Assembly (NCBI RefSeq): GCF_004138405.1
Contig: NZ_PRLL01000002.1
Span: 1 to 47,213 of the forward strand
Length of the DNA stretch: 47,213 nucleotides
From: Candidatus Nanosyncoccus nanoralicus
GTDB taxonomy: Bacteria > Patescibacteriota > Saccharimonadia > Saccharimonadales > Saccharimonadaceae
Direction: 5' to 3'
Notes under the pieces: model-generated
Seen by the model: only the letters and a program-made list of their open reading frames with translations
Told to the model about the DNA's origin: nothing
Database searches by the model: none
Shown: piece by piece, positions 24,779 to 32,434 of the stretch
Layout of the letters: every line of letters starts with the position of its first letter
Position numbering within the stretch: the stretch's first letter is position 1
Made by a program: the position numbers and the translations under genes

Positions 24779-24855
24779 TGGTGGAGTAACAGGGATTCAA
24801 ACCCTGGACCTCTGCCTTGCAAAGGCAGCGCTCTAATCAGCTGAGCTATTACCCC
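24779..24855 (-). tRNA. tRNA-Ala (TGC)
   Basis: GGGGTAA/TTACTCC acceptor with G3:U70, anticodon arm CTGCC-TTTGCAA-GGCAG, T-arm CAGGG-TTTGAAT-CCCTG, CCA encoded. It is convergent with tRNA-Ile; the pair is the usual 16S-23S spacer pair, displaced here. The transcript continues into the minihelix at 24720-24755. Confidence 0.97.
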
Positions 24856-24864
24856 AGTAGAAAT

Positions 24865-24893
24865 ATAGTAACAAAGAACTAGAAGGTTGTCAA
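24865..24893 (-). promoter_or_regulatory. tRNA-Ala promoter
   Basis: On the minus strand TTGACA (24888-24893), 17-bp spacer, TACTAT (24865-24870), about 10 nt before the tRNA. Confidence 0.75.
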
Positions 24894-24940
24894 TAAAACT
24901 AGGAATAATATATTATACAATGTTTTTTAACTTTAGCATA

Positions 24941-24969
24941 TTGACAAAAAGCTGTGGTTATTATATAAT
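24941..24969 (+). promoter_or_regulatory. Consensus promoter of the KGG protein gene
   Basis: TTGACA (24941-24946), 17-bp spacer, TATAAT (24964-24969): a perfect sigma-70 match. A ~99-nt leader follows, ending in AAGAAGGAATA before the ATG. High expression is expected. Confidence 0.85.
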
Positions 24970-25074
24970 ACAGAACATAGACCAAGGGGTGCGGATAAGT
25001 TGAGTATGACACTTCGCGGGATAGAGGGGGAGGAATAAAATTAATATTTTTCTGGTGGGCAGAAAGAAGGAATA

Positions 25075-25281
25075 ATGGCTGGAACAAAGCAAGGTGGCCT
25101 AAAAGCTGCTGCAACAAACCGTGAGAAATACGGTAAAGATTTTTACGCAAAGATTGGACAGAAGGGTGGCCGTTTAGGCTGTACTGGTGGCTTTGCTGCA
25201 AACCCTGCACTTGCTAAGATTGCTGGTGCTAAAGGCGGTCGTATTTCACGACGTGGCCCTGCAAAAAAGACAACTGAGTAA
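25075..25281 (+). CDS. KGG-repeat stress-type small protein
   Basis: 68 residues, basic and Gly/Ala-rich. Repeats around KIGQKGGRLG and KIAGAKGGRISRRG, each preceded by an N-x-x-x-A/Y segment (NREKYGKDFYAK, NPALAK), match the KGG motif of GsiB/YciG-type general stress proteins, which are hydrophilic and largely unstructured. The basic C-terminus (RISRRGPAKK) could also bind nucleic acid. A perfect promoter, good ribosome binding site and strong terminator point to an abundant product. Single-gene unit. Confidence 0.8.
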   Translation: MAGTKQGGLKAAATNREKYGKDFYAKIGQKGGRLGCTGGFAANPALAKIAGAKGGRISRRGPAKKTTE

Positions 25282-25305
25282 AATATCCACCTAGAAATAA
25301 CAAAC

Positions 25306-25335
25306 CCCTCGCAAGAGGGGATTTTGTTTTTTTGA
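25306..25335 (+). terminator. Intrinsic terminator
   Basis: CCCCTC-GCAA-GAGGGG followed by ATTTTGTTTTTTT. Confidence 0.9.
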
Positions 25336-25444
25336 GTTGTTCGGTTTATGGAATAAAGACGAGACTAGAGTTTATTTAGGTGGTGATATTTTTAAGCGGT
25401 GATTAAAAGATATTTATGTTATGATGAATAAAAAGGAGGTGAAG

Positions 25445-25804
25445 ATGAATTTTAATGAATATCAGGAAAAAGCAGGTAAGTTCGATACGTTTTCGTATGA
25501 GGTCTTTGTGAGAGAGGGTGCAAAAGTTAGTCATTTAGGGATGTTGGAGAAAGTATTAGGGTTGGCTGGGGAGTCTGGAGAGGCTTGTGATAAAATCAAG
25601 AAGCTTATTAGAGATAATAATGGAGAAGTTTCTGACGAAAAGAGAGTGGAGTTAGCAAAGGAACTGGGGGATGTCTTATGGTACTTAGCGATGGTTTCAA
25701 AATATCTTGGAGTAGAATTTGAGAAAGTAGCTAAAATGAATATTGAAAAATTACAAGATCGCTTCGAAAGGAATAAGATCCACGGAAGTGGTGATAACCG
25801 TTAA
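25445..25804 (+). CDS. MazG-like nucleotide pyrophosphohydrolase
   Basis: 119 residues, all-alpha. The metal-binding motif pair is present: GESGEACDKIKKL (ExxE) and ELAKELGDVLWYL (ExxD). Members hydrolyse NTPs or dNTPs to monophosphates and clear damaged nucleotides. The start at 25445 has AAAAAGGAGGTGAAG in front; the earlier in-frame ATG (25421) lies inside a probable -10 box (TATGAT, 25420-25425). The stop TAA overlaps the stop of the convergent gene within TTAA (25801-25804). Confidence 0.88.
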   Translation: MNFNEYQEKAGKFDTFSYEVFVREGAKVSHLGMLEKVLGLAGESGEACDKIKKLIRDNNGEVSDEKRVELAKELGDVLWYLAMVSKYLGVEFEKVAKMNIEKLQDRFERNKIHGSGDNR

Positions 25805-26298
25805 TAGAGATCGCAATGTGGACAAATCCATTGTTGTTTTTTGTCTTGAAACATTGTTAATCCGCACTTCTTACAGGTGGCTTTTTTATGTAGCCAATGA
25901 CGATAAGTGTCAAGTTGAGTTTCGGCGAAATCTTGATCAAAATCAAAATGGTATTTTTTAGGCCAATTCGAATGAGATTTAAAAATACGATGTGCGGAAA
26001 CCCAAGCCTCGGTTTCGATTTTAAGGCGGTCAACAGATAGGGAGTAATTATGGTGGTGCGATACGGCATGTCCTAGTTCGTGAAGCAGTTGGAGAAAATA
26101 GGGAGAGAGATTACGTGATCTGGGAGAGGGTAGTTCATAGTAAATAGTTTTCGGGGGACGAAAGCGGAAACGATTACTGGGTTTAAAAACGAAGTTTGAG
26201 TACTCTTTTTCTACTTCTTGTATAAATTGAATATAGATCGGCAAATTTGAATGGCTGGACGTTTTTTGGGGTGAAAGATTGTCGATTTTTGGGATCAT
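25801..26298 (-). CDS. HExxH metalloprotease-like protein with C-terminal zinc ribbon
   Basis: 165 residues. LLHELGHAVSHH (about residues 91-102) has the zinc-protease HExxH motif, and ETEAWVSAHRIF follows with a Glu that could be the third ligand, as in ImmA/IrrE-like gluzincins. The C-terminus holds two CxxC pairs (CKKCG and CPHC), a zinc ribbon. The N-terminal ~80 residues have no motif. ImmA/IrrE proteases cleave repressors; whether this one does is unknown. TATAAT ends 6 nt before the ATG (leaderless). Confidence 0.7.
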   Translation of the reverse strand: MIPKIDNLSPQKTSSHSNLPIYIQFIQEVEKEYSNFVFKPSNRFRFRPPKTIYYELPSPRSRNLSPYFLQLLHELGHAVSHHHNYSLSVDRLKIETEAWVSAHRIFKSHSNWPKKYHFDFDQDFAETQLDTYRHWLHKKATCKKCGLTMFQDKKQQWICPHCDLY

Positions 26299-26363
26299 AA
26301 AATGATTATAGGAGGGTGTGGGAAAAAGAAAAAGGATAAGAGGAATGTTTAGTGGTGCTTAAC

Positions 26364-26392
26364 TTTACAAACAGAGGTGGATTTGATATATT
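26364..26392 (+). promoter_or_regulatory. rpsA promoter
   Basis: TTTACA (26364-26369), 17-bp spacer, TATATT (26387-26392). The start at ~26399 lies just before the leader hairpin. Confidence 0.7.
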
Positions 26393-26406
26393 AAGAAGTA
26401 GATTCG

Positions 26407-26462
26407 GGTTCGTTCAACTGGGGAGAAAGAATAAAATAATTTTCGATTTAGTTGAACGGGCC
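26407..26462 (+). promoter_or_regulatory. Leader hairpin of rpsA
   Basis: GGTTCGTTCAACT (26407-26419) pairs with AGTTGAACGGGCC (26450-26462): 13 bp with two G:U, and a 30-nt A-rich loop. It ends 3 nt before GAAGAAAGGAAAAT, the ribosome binding region. It could be an autocontrol site for S1, which binds A/U-rich single strands. Confidence 0.6.
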
Positions 26463-26484
26463 TGAAGAAAGGAAAATATAAGTA

Positions 26485-27552
26485 ATGGCTGATGCCAAAA
26501 AAATCACAATGGATGAATTGTTAGCTTCTGCTAGTGATTCGATCAAAAAAGTAGTTGCTGGAGATACTGTCTCTGGTGTAGTACTTTCAGTAAAGAAGCA
26601 CGAGATCTTAATTGATCTTGGTGCGCAGGGTGTAGGTTTAGTACCACGCCGTGAAGCTTCATTTGCACGTAACCTTGAGGTTGGTCAGGAAGTTTCTGCT
26701 TCAGTAATCGATCCAGAAATGGAAGACGGTACTGTACTGCTTTCACTTCGTAAGGCAGTGAAGGATAAGGGCTGGGATGAGATCCAGGCTAAGATGGATG
26801 CTGCGGAAATCGTGGAGGTTACTCCATTTGATGCTAACCGTGGTGGTCTTCTGGTTGAATACGAAGGAATTCGTGGTTTCTTGCCAGTTTCACAACTTTC
26901 TGCAGAGCATTATCCACGTGTTGGTTCAGCAGACAAGGATGAAATTTTGCAACGTCTTAACTCTCTTGTTGGCAAGGGCATTAAGGTAAGAATCCTTGAC
27001 GCTAACAAGAAAGACAATAAGCTTATCTTCTCTGAGAAGGAAGCTGTGAAAGATGGTCTTGCTGCTCGTTTTGCTGAACTTCACGTTGGTGATGTAATTA
27101 AGGGCGTAGTAACTGGCGTAGTTGATTTTGGTGTCTTTGTTAATGTTGAAGGCATTGAAGGTTTGATTCATATTTCTGAGATCTCTTGGGAACGTGTAAA
27201 TAATCCATCAGACTATGTAAAAGTTGGCGATGAAATTGAGGCAAAAATTATTGCTATCGATAAAGAACGTCTAAGCCTTTCCATGAAGCAACTTGTTGCT
27301 GATCCATGGCTTTCAGAAGTCGAGAACTTAAAGAAGGGTTCAAAGGTTGAGGGAACTGTAACTCGCATCACACCATTCGGTGCATTTGTACAGATTTCAC
27401 CAGCCGTTGAAGCTTTGGTTCATGTTTCTGAACTTGGTGAAGGTAACGATGTTGATCCTGAAAAGATCTTTACTCTTAACGAGCGTAAGAGCTTCAAGGT
27501 ACTCGACATTGATCGTGAAGGTCGCAAGATTTCACTTTCAGTAGCTAAATAA
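26485..27552 (+). CDS. rpsA: 30S ribosomal protein S1 with four S1 domains
   Basis: 355 residues and four OB-fold S1 repeats, starting near GDTVSGVVLSVKKHEILIDLG, AAEIVEVTPFDANRGGLLVEY, GDVIKGVVTGVVDFGVFVNV and GSKVEGTVTRITPFGAFVQI. E. coli S1 has six. The third and fourth repeats are the best conserved RNA binders. S1 recruits mRNA with structured or weak leaders. In a genome with many leaderless mRNAs its role may be limited to the leadered class. Codon use is that of highly expressed genes. Own promoter, leader hairpin and terminator. Confidence 0.93.
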   Translation: MADAKKITMDELLASASDSIKKVVAGDTVSGVVLSVKKHEILIDLGAQGVGLVPRREASFARNLEVGQEVSASVIDPEMEDGTVLLSLRKAVKDKGWDEIQAKMDAAEIVEVTPFDANRGGLLVEYEGIRGFLPVSQLSAEHYPRVGSADKDEILQRLNSLVGKGIKVRILDANKKDNKLIFSEKEAVKDGLAARFAELHVGDVIKGVVTGVVDFGVFVNVEGIEGLIHISEISWERVNNPSDYVKVGDEIEAKIIAIDKERLSLSMKQLVADPWLSEVENLKKGSKVEGTVTRITPFGAFVQISPAVEALVHVSELGEGNDVDPEKIFTLNERKSFKVLDIDREGRKISLSVAK

Positions 27553-27567
27553 TTAGCGAAAGAACCT

Positions 27568-27599
27568 AAAAAAGAACCCCTGTTTTGGGGGTTCTTTTT
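27568..27599 (+). terminator. Terminator of rpsA
   Basis: AAAGAACCCC pairs with GGGGGTTCTTT around TGTTTT; A and T runs flank it, so it may also serve the convergent peroxiredoxin gene. Confidence 0.88.
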
Positions 27600-27612
27600 G
27601 TTGTTGAATAAA

Positions 27613-28290
27613 TTATTTATTCAATGGTTTGTGGCAGAGCCACCAGTCTTCGCAAGCGAATTCACCGGCTTTAGCAGCAGCTAGGCGTTCTTTAATAGTT
27701 GCAACATCCTTGGCTGGTGGAATGATGACGTCAGCACCAAAGAGTTCATTGTTTGGCCAGTTGGCAGGAAGAGCAACTTTGTGTTCTTCTGAAGTCTGTA
27801 AGCCTTTAACCATACGTAAGATCTCGTCCATGTTGCGACCAAGCTCTTGTGGGTAGTAAAGAATAGCGCGAACTTTGCCTTCTGGGTCAATGACGAAGAC
27901 GGCACGGACAGTGTTGGTGTCATGGTTTTTACCTGGATGGATAAAACCAAGTTTGCCGGAAACTAAGCCAGTGTCGGCAATGATTGGGAACTCGATTTCA
28001 GTATCGAAGTGCTCCTTGATCCACTCAGTCCACTTAATGTGGGAGAAGACCTGGTCAACGGAAAGACCGAGAAGTTCAGTATTCATCTCGCGGAATTTAT
28101 CATAATTCTTCTGGAAGGAAACGAATTCGGTAGTACAGACTGGAGTGAAGTCAGCTGGGTGGCTAAAAAGAACAAGCCATTTGCCAGCGTAGTCGCCAGG
28201 GATGGTTTTAGGACCATGAGTGGTTTGTACTTGCATAGTTGGTAGCATTTCACCAATAAGAGGGATATGCTGAATTTCATTATCGTTCAT
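27613..28290 (-). CDS. Peroxiredoxin, archaeal-type Prx6 family
   Basis: 225 residues. [13 protein letters not shown] places the peroxidatic Cys at 52, with the conserved Thr and Pro. The C-terminal arm has [11 protein letters not shown] and two further Cys (213 and 219, CEDWWLCH), the arrangement of the Aeropyrum-type two-Cys enzymes of this branch. It reduces peroxides in the cytoplasm, which would help an epibiont without its own respiratory chain to survive oxygen. AAGGAGAT lies upstream of the ATG. A 17-bp palindrome at 28355-28371 may be its operator. Confidence 0.95.
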   Translation of the reverse strand: MNDNEIQHIPLIGEMLPTMQVQTTHGPKTIPGDYAGKWLVLFSHPADFTPVCTTEFVSFQKNYDKFREMNTELLGLSVDQVFSHIKWTEWIKEHFDTEIEFPIIADTGLVSGKLGFIHPGKNHDTNTVRAVFVIDPEGKVRAILYYPQELGRNMDEILRMVKGLQTSEEHKVALPANWPNNELFGADVIIPPAKDVATIKERLAAAKAGEFACEDWWLCHKPLNK

Positions 28291-28354
28291 AAAAAATCTC
28301 CTTGTTAAGGTTTGTGTATTTTTGGTCGGGAAGACCCCTAATTTTTATCAAAGT

Positions 28355-28371
28355 TGTGTTATTAAAACACA
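28355..28371 (-). promoter_or_regulatory. Palindrome upstream of the peroxiredoxin gene
   Basis: TGTGTT-ATTAA-AACACA, a perfect six-base dyad with a five-base spacer, 65 nt before the ATG. It does not match the PerR or OxyR consensus as I know them. A nearby hairpin (GGTC/GACC) lies in the leader. Confidence 0.4.
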
Positions 28372-28470
28372 GTTAATCAATTCCAAGGTCATATGCGACC
28401 ATTTCTATTGTAACATAGAAACAAATTGTAGGAAGAGGAATGTGATAGAATGAGGCTAGAAAAGGAAAAA

Positions 28471-29160
28471 ATGGGCAATAATAAAGAAAAAGATAAGAGT
28501 GGTAGGTGTAGTAGTTTAAGAAGATGGAGGAAAATCCTATTTTTTGGGTTTGGTTTTTTAATATTATTCGGGGTAGCATGGGTATTATATATGTTTAATG
28601 TAATACCACATCGACAATATATTAATGCGGATTTTGGGATCGAGACTTATAAAAGTCTAGTTGATAAAGATGGGGATGGTATTGATGACCAAACAGACTT
28701 CTTGCAGAGTGTGAGAAGGTATATTGCGACAAAGCCAAAATATAAAAGCAAATATTATAGGACGGGATATTCAGATGATGAGTTTGGTGTATGCACGGAT
28801 GTGATTGCAGTTGGTATGAAAGGCGCGGGGTATGATTTGAGGGAATTGGTGGATGCTGACATTAAAATGAATAAAAGATTGTATCAAGTTGATATTGTAG
28901 ATAAAAATATTGATTTTCGTCGAGTAAATAATTTAAGAATATTTTTTGAGCGTAATGCGAAATCTCTAACGACGGATTTAACAGATGTAAAAGAGTGGCA
29001 GGGTGGAGATATTATTGTATTTAAGACGCATATTGGAGTGGTATCAGATAAAAGAAATTTGAGGGGGATACCTTTCATTATTCATAATGGCGGGCTTTTT
29101 TATGAGGAGGATGTGCTGGAATATCGAACAGATATTGTGGGACATTTTAGGATAAGCTAA
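28471..29160 (+). CDS. DUF1287 family protein, membrane-anchored
   Basis: 229 residues from ATG 28471; the in-frame ATG at 28450 overlaps the -10 box TAGAAT. One N-terminal membrane helix (ILFFGFGFLILFGVAWVLYMF) anchors an outside domain. DUF1287 blocks are present: FGVCTDVIAVGMKGAGYDL with the conserved Cys, NIDFRRVNNLRIFF, GDIIVFKTHIGVVSD with the His, and FIIHNGG ending in DIVGHFRIS. The Cys/His pattern suggests an NlpC/P60-like papain fold, so peptidoglycan or peptide cleavage outside the cell is possible but unproven. A short gap and a new -10 box precede the next gene. Confidence 0.85.
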   Translation: MGNNKEKDKSGRCSSLRRWRKILFFGFGFLILFGVAWVLYMFNVIPHRQYINADFGIETYKSLVDKDGDGIDDQTDFLQSVRRYIATKPKYKSKYYRTGYSDDEFGVCTDVIAVGMKGAGYDLRELVDADIKMNKRLYQVDIVDKNIDFRRVNNLRIFFERNAKSLTTDLTDVKEWQGGDIIVFKTHIGVVSDKRNLRGIPFIIHNGGLFYEEDVLEYRTDIVGHFRIS

Positions 29161-29191
29161 AAAGTGTGTCGTTTTTTATTATAATGAAAGT

Positions 29192-29956
29192 ATGGCAACA
29201 TATGAAATTATTTATGATGAGATACAGGATGCATATAATTGGTATAGTGCAATTAATCTTTTTCATCAGATTAATAAATTAAAAGATGAAGATGACTTGG
29301 AGATTGCTAAGAAAATTATTGGATTGAACTTTTCGCAAGCTAAGGAAATTTTAATTACATTTATTAGTAAACGTAATAAAAAAATTTCTATGCCACCAAA
29401 AAAATTCGAAAGAATCATGAGAGAGCAATTGGAGCAAAATTTTGAATTAGCAGTGAAGAAGTTAGAGAAAGTTGCTGGACATAAATTAGCTGTAAAAAAA
29501 TGTGCAAAAAATCGTGCAATCGAAATTGCTAAAATTGATAAGAGTGCGACTTGCTCAAAAGCAGACTTATTATTTTTGATTACAACTTTCCCGGCAATGA
29601 TCGTTTACTATGAAGAAGGGGTAATTTATACGTATGCAAAAATTGATGATGAATTATGGGGAATGCCACTTGACGGGATTTTGCATGAATTAATGCATTT
29701 TCAAACAGATTTCTATTATCGTCAGAATCCAGAATCACCAGTTGCAAAGTTATCAGAAGATGATTATTATGTACTGAAGGAATCTTTGCCGGCTCTTCTT
29801 GACGAATCTTGGAAGCCGATAATTACTTTACCTGATTGTAGTTACCCTGAGTATCAGGAATTAAGAGACAAGTTGGTTGATTTTTATAGGAGAAATGGAG
29901 ATTTTGACGAACTTATGAGGTTTGGAGCAGAAGAGGTAGAAAAATTCAATCGTTAA
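29192..29956 (+). CDS. Putative zinc metallopeptidase (HExxH)
   Basis: 254 residues, soluble, no signal peptide. ILHELMHFQTDFYY near residue 167 has HExxH, and ESLPALLDESW follows about 35 residues on with Glu residues that could complete the site. The N-terminal half is helical and lysine-rich (IAKKIIGLNFSQAKEILITF). I cannot assign a peptidase family. TATAAT ends 6 nt before the ATG (leaderless). It is the second HExxH protein within 4 kb. Confidence 0.6.
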   Translation: MATYEIIYDEIQDAYNWYSAINLFHQINKLKDEDDLEIAKKIIGLNFSQAKEILITFISKRNKKISMPPKKFERIMREQLEQNFELAVKKLEKVAGHKLAVKKCAKNRAIEIAKIDKSATCSKADLLFLITTFPAMIVYYEEGVIYTYAKIDDELWGMPLDGILHELMHFQTDFYYRQNPESPVAKLSEDDYYVLKESLPALLDESWKPIITLPDCSYPEYQELRDKLVDFYRRNGDFDELMRFGAEEVEKFNR

Positions 29957-30043
29957 GAACTCCGAAGAGATCTTTTTTGGTCAAAGAGTCTTCACGGTGA
30001 ACCAACAAGTCTTTAAATTTCTTACTTTCTGATCTTAATGATT

Positions 30044-30081
30044 AATAAAAAACGGTCCTCCCATCTCTGTTAGGACCGTTT
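30044..30081 (-). terminator. Terminator of tRNA-Asn
   Basis: On the minus strand AAACGGTCCT pairs with AGGACCGTTT, followed by TTTTATTA. Confidence 0.85.
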
Positions 30082-30113
30082 ATGAGCTTGATAAATTGCT
30101 CTAAAATTCAAAT

Positions 30114-30188
30114 TGGCTCCCCCGGTCAGGCTCGAACTGACAACCTCGAAGTTAACAGCTTCTTGCTCCACCATTGAGCTACAGGGGA
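30114..30188 (-). tRNA. tRNA-Asn (GTT)
   Basis: TCCCCTG/CGGGGGA acceptor, G73, CCA encoded, anticodon loop CTGTTAA, T-arm GTCAG-TTCGAGC-CTGAC. The outermost anticodon-stem pair is an A-G mismatch, leaving four clear pairs. Confidence 0.95.
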
Positions 30189-30249
30189 ATCTATGGAGGA
30201 ATTATAGCGCATAAATTAGTGGAATGCAAGGGCCTGGGTTAGAAAATGT

Positions 30250-30255
30250 TATAAT
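30250..30255 (+). promoter_or_regulatory. -10 box of the suf operon
   Basis: TATAAT ending 7 nt before ATG 30263. It overlaps the in-frame ATG at 30254, ruling that start out if this promoter is used. Confidence 0.65.
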
Positions 30256-30262
30256 GGATAAA

Positions 30263-31000
30263 ATGTTGAGTGTTAAGAATATTACAGTATTGGCTGGCGA
30301 GGGGGAGAAATCAAAAAAGATTATTGAAAATTTGAGCCTGGAAGTAGCACAGGGTGAGACTGTGGTGATTTTGGGGCCAAATGGGGCTGGAAAATCGACT
30401 CTTGGTGCGGCGATGATGGGTGATCCAAAATTAAAAATCCCAGAGGGGGAAATTAGGTTTTTAGGTGAAAACATCACTAATATGAAAGTAGATGAGAGGG
30501 CGAAACTAGGAATGATGATGACGATGCAGAATCCGGTGGAGGCCCCCGGGATTTCGACGACAAATGTGATTCGAGCGGCGCTTAATGCGAGGGGGGAGAA
30601 TTTAAGTCTAGATAAAATACGTGAACAGATTTCAATAGTTTGTAAGAAATTAAAAACAAATATTTTCTTTGCAGAGAGAGAAATTAATTACAAGTTTTCT
30701 GGTGGCGAAAAGAAAAAGAACGAAGTTTTACAGGCTTTAGTATTGAAACCAAAATTGCTCATCTTAGATGAGATCGATTCGGGATTAGATGTTGACGCGG
30801 CAGACTTAATTTCGGAACTATTAAGTGAGTTGCAGGAGGAAAGCAAAACGACACTACTGATAGTTACGCATAATATGCGTATCTTGAGAAGTTTAAAAGT
30901 GGATAGAGTATGTATCTTAAAGTCTGGGCAGATTGTAAAAACTGGGACTACGGAATTGCTTGAATCGATTGAGAAAAATGGTTTTGAGGGGATTTTATAA
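30263..31000 (+). CDS. sufC: Fe-S assembly ATPase SufC
   Basis: 245 residues. ABC ATPase: Walker A GPNGAGKST, Q-loop MTMQNPVEAPG, signature FSGGEKKKNEVLQAL, Walker B LLILDEIDSGLDVD, H-loop VTHNMRIL. The SufC-type SGG(E)KKKNE signature and DEIDSGLDVDA set it apart from transporters. It powers SufB during iron-sulfur cluster building. The start is set by the leaderless promoter, and an upstream 13-codon extension is discarded. sufB begins 3 nt after the stop. Confidence 0.96.
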   Translation: MLSVKNITVLAGEGEKSKKIIENLSLEVAQGETVVILGPNGAGKSTLGAAMMGDPKLKIPEGEIRFLGENITNMKVDERAKLGMMMTMQNPVEAPGISTTNVIRAALNARGENLSLDKIREQISIVCKKLKTNIFFAEREINYKFSGGEKKKNEVLQALVLKPKLLILDEIDSGLDVDAADLISELLSELQEESKTTLLIVTHNMRILRSLKVDRVCILKSGQIVKTGTTELLESIEKNGFEGIL

Positions 31001-31003
31001 AAA

Positions 31004-32386
31004 ATGAAAAAGGAATTAAATAAAAAAGGTATAACTTCTGAATATATTTTGGCCTTGTCAAAAAAGAAACAAGAGCCAGAGTGGTTACTAGAACTAAGAC
31101 TAAAAGGTCTTGAATACTGGAATAAGCTAACGATGCCAAAATGGGCGCCAGATATTTCTGAGCTGGCTCTAGATGATATTTTGATGTATGTGGAAACTGG
31201 TAATGAAATGGTTTCGAGCTGGGATGAAGTACCAAAGAAAATAAAAGAAACGTTTGATAAGTTGGGGATTCCAGAAGCGGAGCAGGAGCATTTGGCGGGT
31301 GTAGGCGCACAATATGACTCCGAGGTGATTTACCATAATCTCAAAGAGAGGATTGCTAAGAAGGGCGTGATTTACCTACCTATGGAGGAGGCAATTCAAT
31401 TGACAAAGAAGAAGAAGGAAGAAGTGATTGCAAGATATGGGGTGGATGTAGGGGGAATTGTAAGAGAGCACTTCATGAAGTTGATTTCGGAAAAGGATCA
31501 TAAATTTGCGGCCTTGCATGCGGCGGTGTGGAGCGGAGGTTCTTTTATTTATATTCCAAAAAGAGTAAGCGTGGAGATTCCTATCCAAAGTTATTATCGA
31601 TTAAACGCGCCGGGAGCGGGGCAGTTTGAACATACTTTGATCGTGGTGGATGAAGACTCGGACCTACATTTTATTGAGGGGTGTTCGGCACCAAAATATA
31701 CGGTGTCGAATTTGCATGCGGGAAGCGTGGAGCTTTATATAAAGAAAAATAGCAGGCTAAAATTTTCAACCGTGGAGAGCTGGTCAAAAAATGTGTTCAA
31801 CTTGAACACTAAACGGGCGTATGTTGAAGAAGATGGGGTGATTGAGTGGGTAACTGGGTCGTTTGGGTCTAAAGTATCGATGCTCTATCCAATGGGTGTA
31901 TTGGCGGGGGCGCGTTCAAGAATGGAATATACAGGGGTGTCATTTGCGGGCGAGGGGCAGGTGCTTGATACGGGTGCAAAAGTTGTTCACTTGGCGGAAG
32001 ATACGTATTCGATGATAAATGCTAAGTCATTGAGTAGCGGTGGGGGCGTGTCGATGACGCGTACTTTAGCTAAAATAACAAAAAAGGCTTTGCGCGCAAG
32101 GTCATATACTGACTGTAAATCGTTGATTTTGGATAATCGATCGGTTTCTAATGCGATTCCAGAAGTAAAAGTGGAATGCAATGAAGCGGAGGTATCACAT
32201 GAGGCAAGTGTTGGTAAGATCTCAGATGAGGCGGTGTATTATCTACAAACAAGGGGGATTAGTGAAGATGAAGCTAGGGCTTTAATCGTACGAGGATTTA
32301 CAGGTGATGTTTCAAAAGAGTTGCCGATTGAGTATGCGATGGAAATGAATAATCTAATCAGAATGGAAATGGAAGGGACGGCCTAA
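31004..32386 (+). CDS. sufB: Fe-S scaffold protein SufB
   Basis: 460 residues, full length. The N-terminal helical part has PEWLLELRLKGLEYWNKLTMPKW, and the beta-helix core has VWSGGSFIYIPKRVSVEIPIQSYYRLN, TLIVVDEDSDLHFIEGCSAP, and the C-terminal SHEASVGKISDEAVYYLQTRGISEDEARALIVRGF with the conserved His and Glu. SufB builds the cluster with SufC and, usually, SufD. No sufD follows; sufS comes next, so SufB may act as a homodimer as in the minimal SufBC systems. Confidence 0.96.
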   Translation: MKKELNKKGITSEYILALSKKKQEPEWLLELRLKGLEYWNKLTMPKWAPDISELALDDILMYVETGNEMVSSWDEVPKKIKETFDKLGIPEAEQEHLAGVGAQYDSEVIYHNLKERIAKKGVIYLPMEEAIQLTKKKKEEVIARYGVDVGGIVREHFMKLISEKDHKFAALHAAVWSGGSFIYIPKRVSVEIPIQSYYRLNAPGAGQFEHTLIVVDEDSDLHFIEGCSAPKYTVSNLHAGSVELYIKKNSRLKFSTVESWSKNVFNLNTKRAYVEEDGVIEWVTGSFGSKVSMLYPMGVLAGARSRMEYTGVSFAGEGQVLDTGAKVVHLAEDTYSMINAKSLSSGGGVSMTRTLAKITKKALRARSYTDCKSLILDNRSVSNAIPEVKVECNEAEVSHEASVGKISDEAVYYLQTRGISEDEARALIVRGFTGDVSKELPIEYAMEMNNLIRMEMEGTA

Positions 32387-32434
32387 TTCCTTAGGGATTA
32401 AGTATTAAGGGCGAGTTAAAAGGGAGAGGAAGAG

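Noticed and set aside
24720..24788. Attachment-site duplication at tRNA-Ala
   Set aside because: TGGTGGAGTA is repeated at 24720 and 24779, but only 59 nt apart and with a fully paired hairpin; no integrase or element lies between. The minihelix reading fits better.
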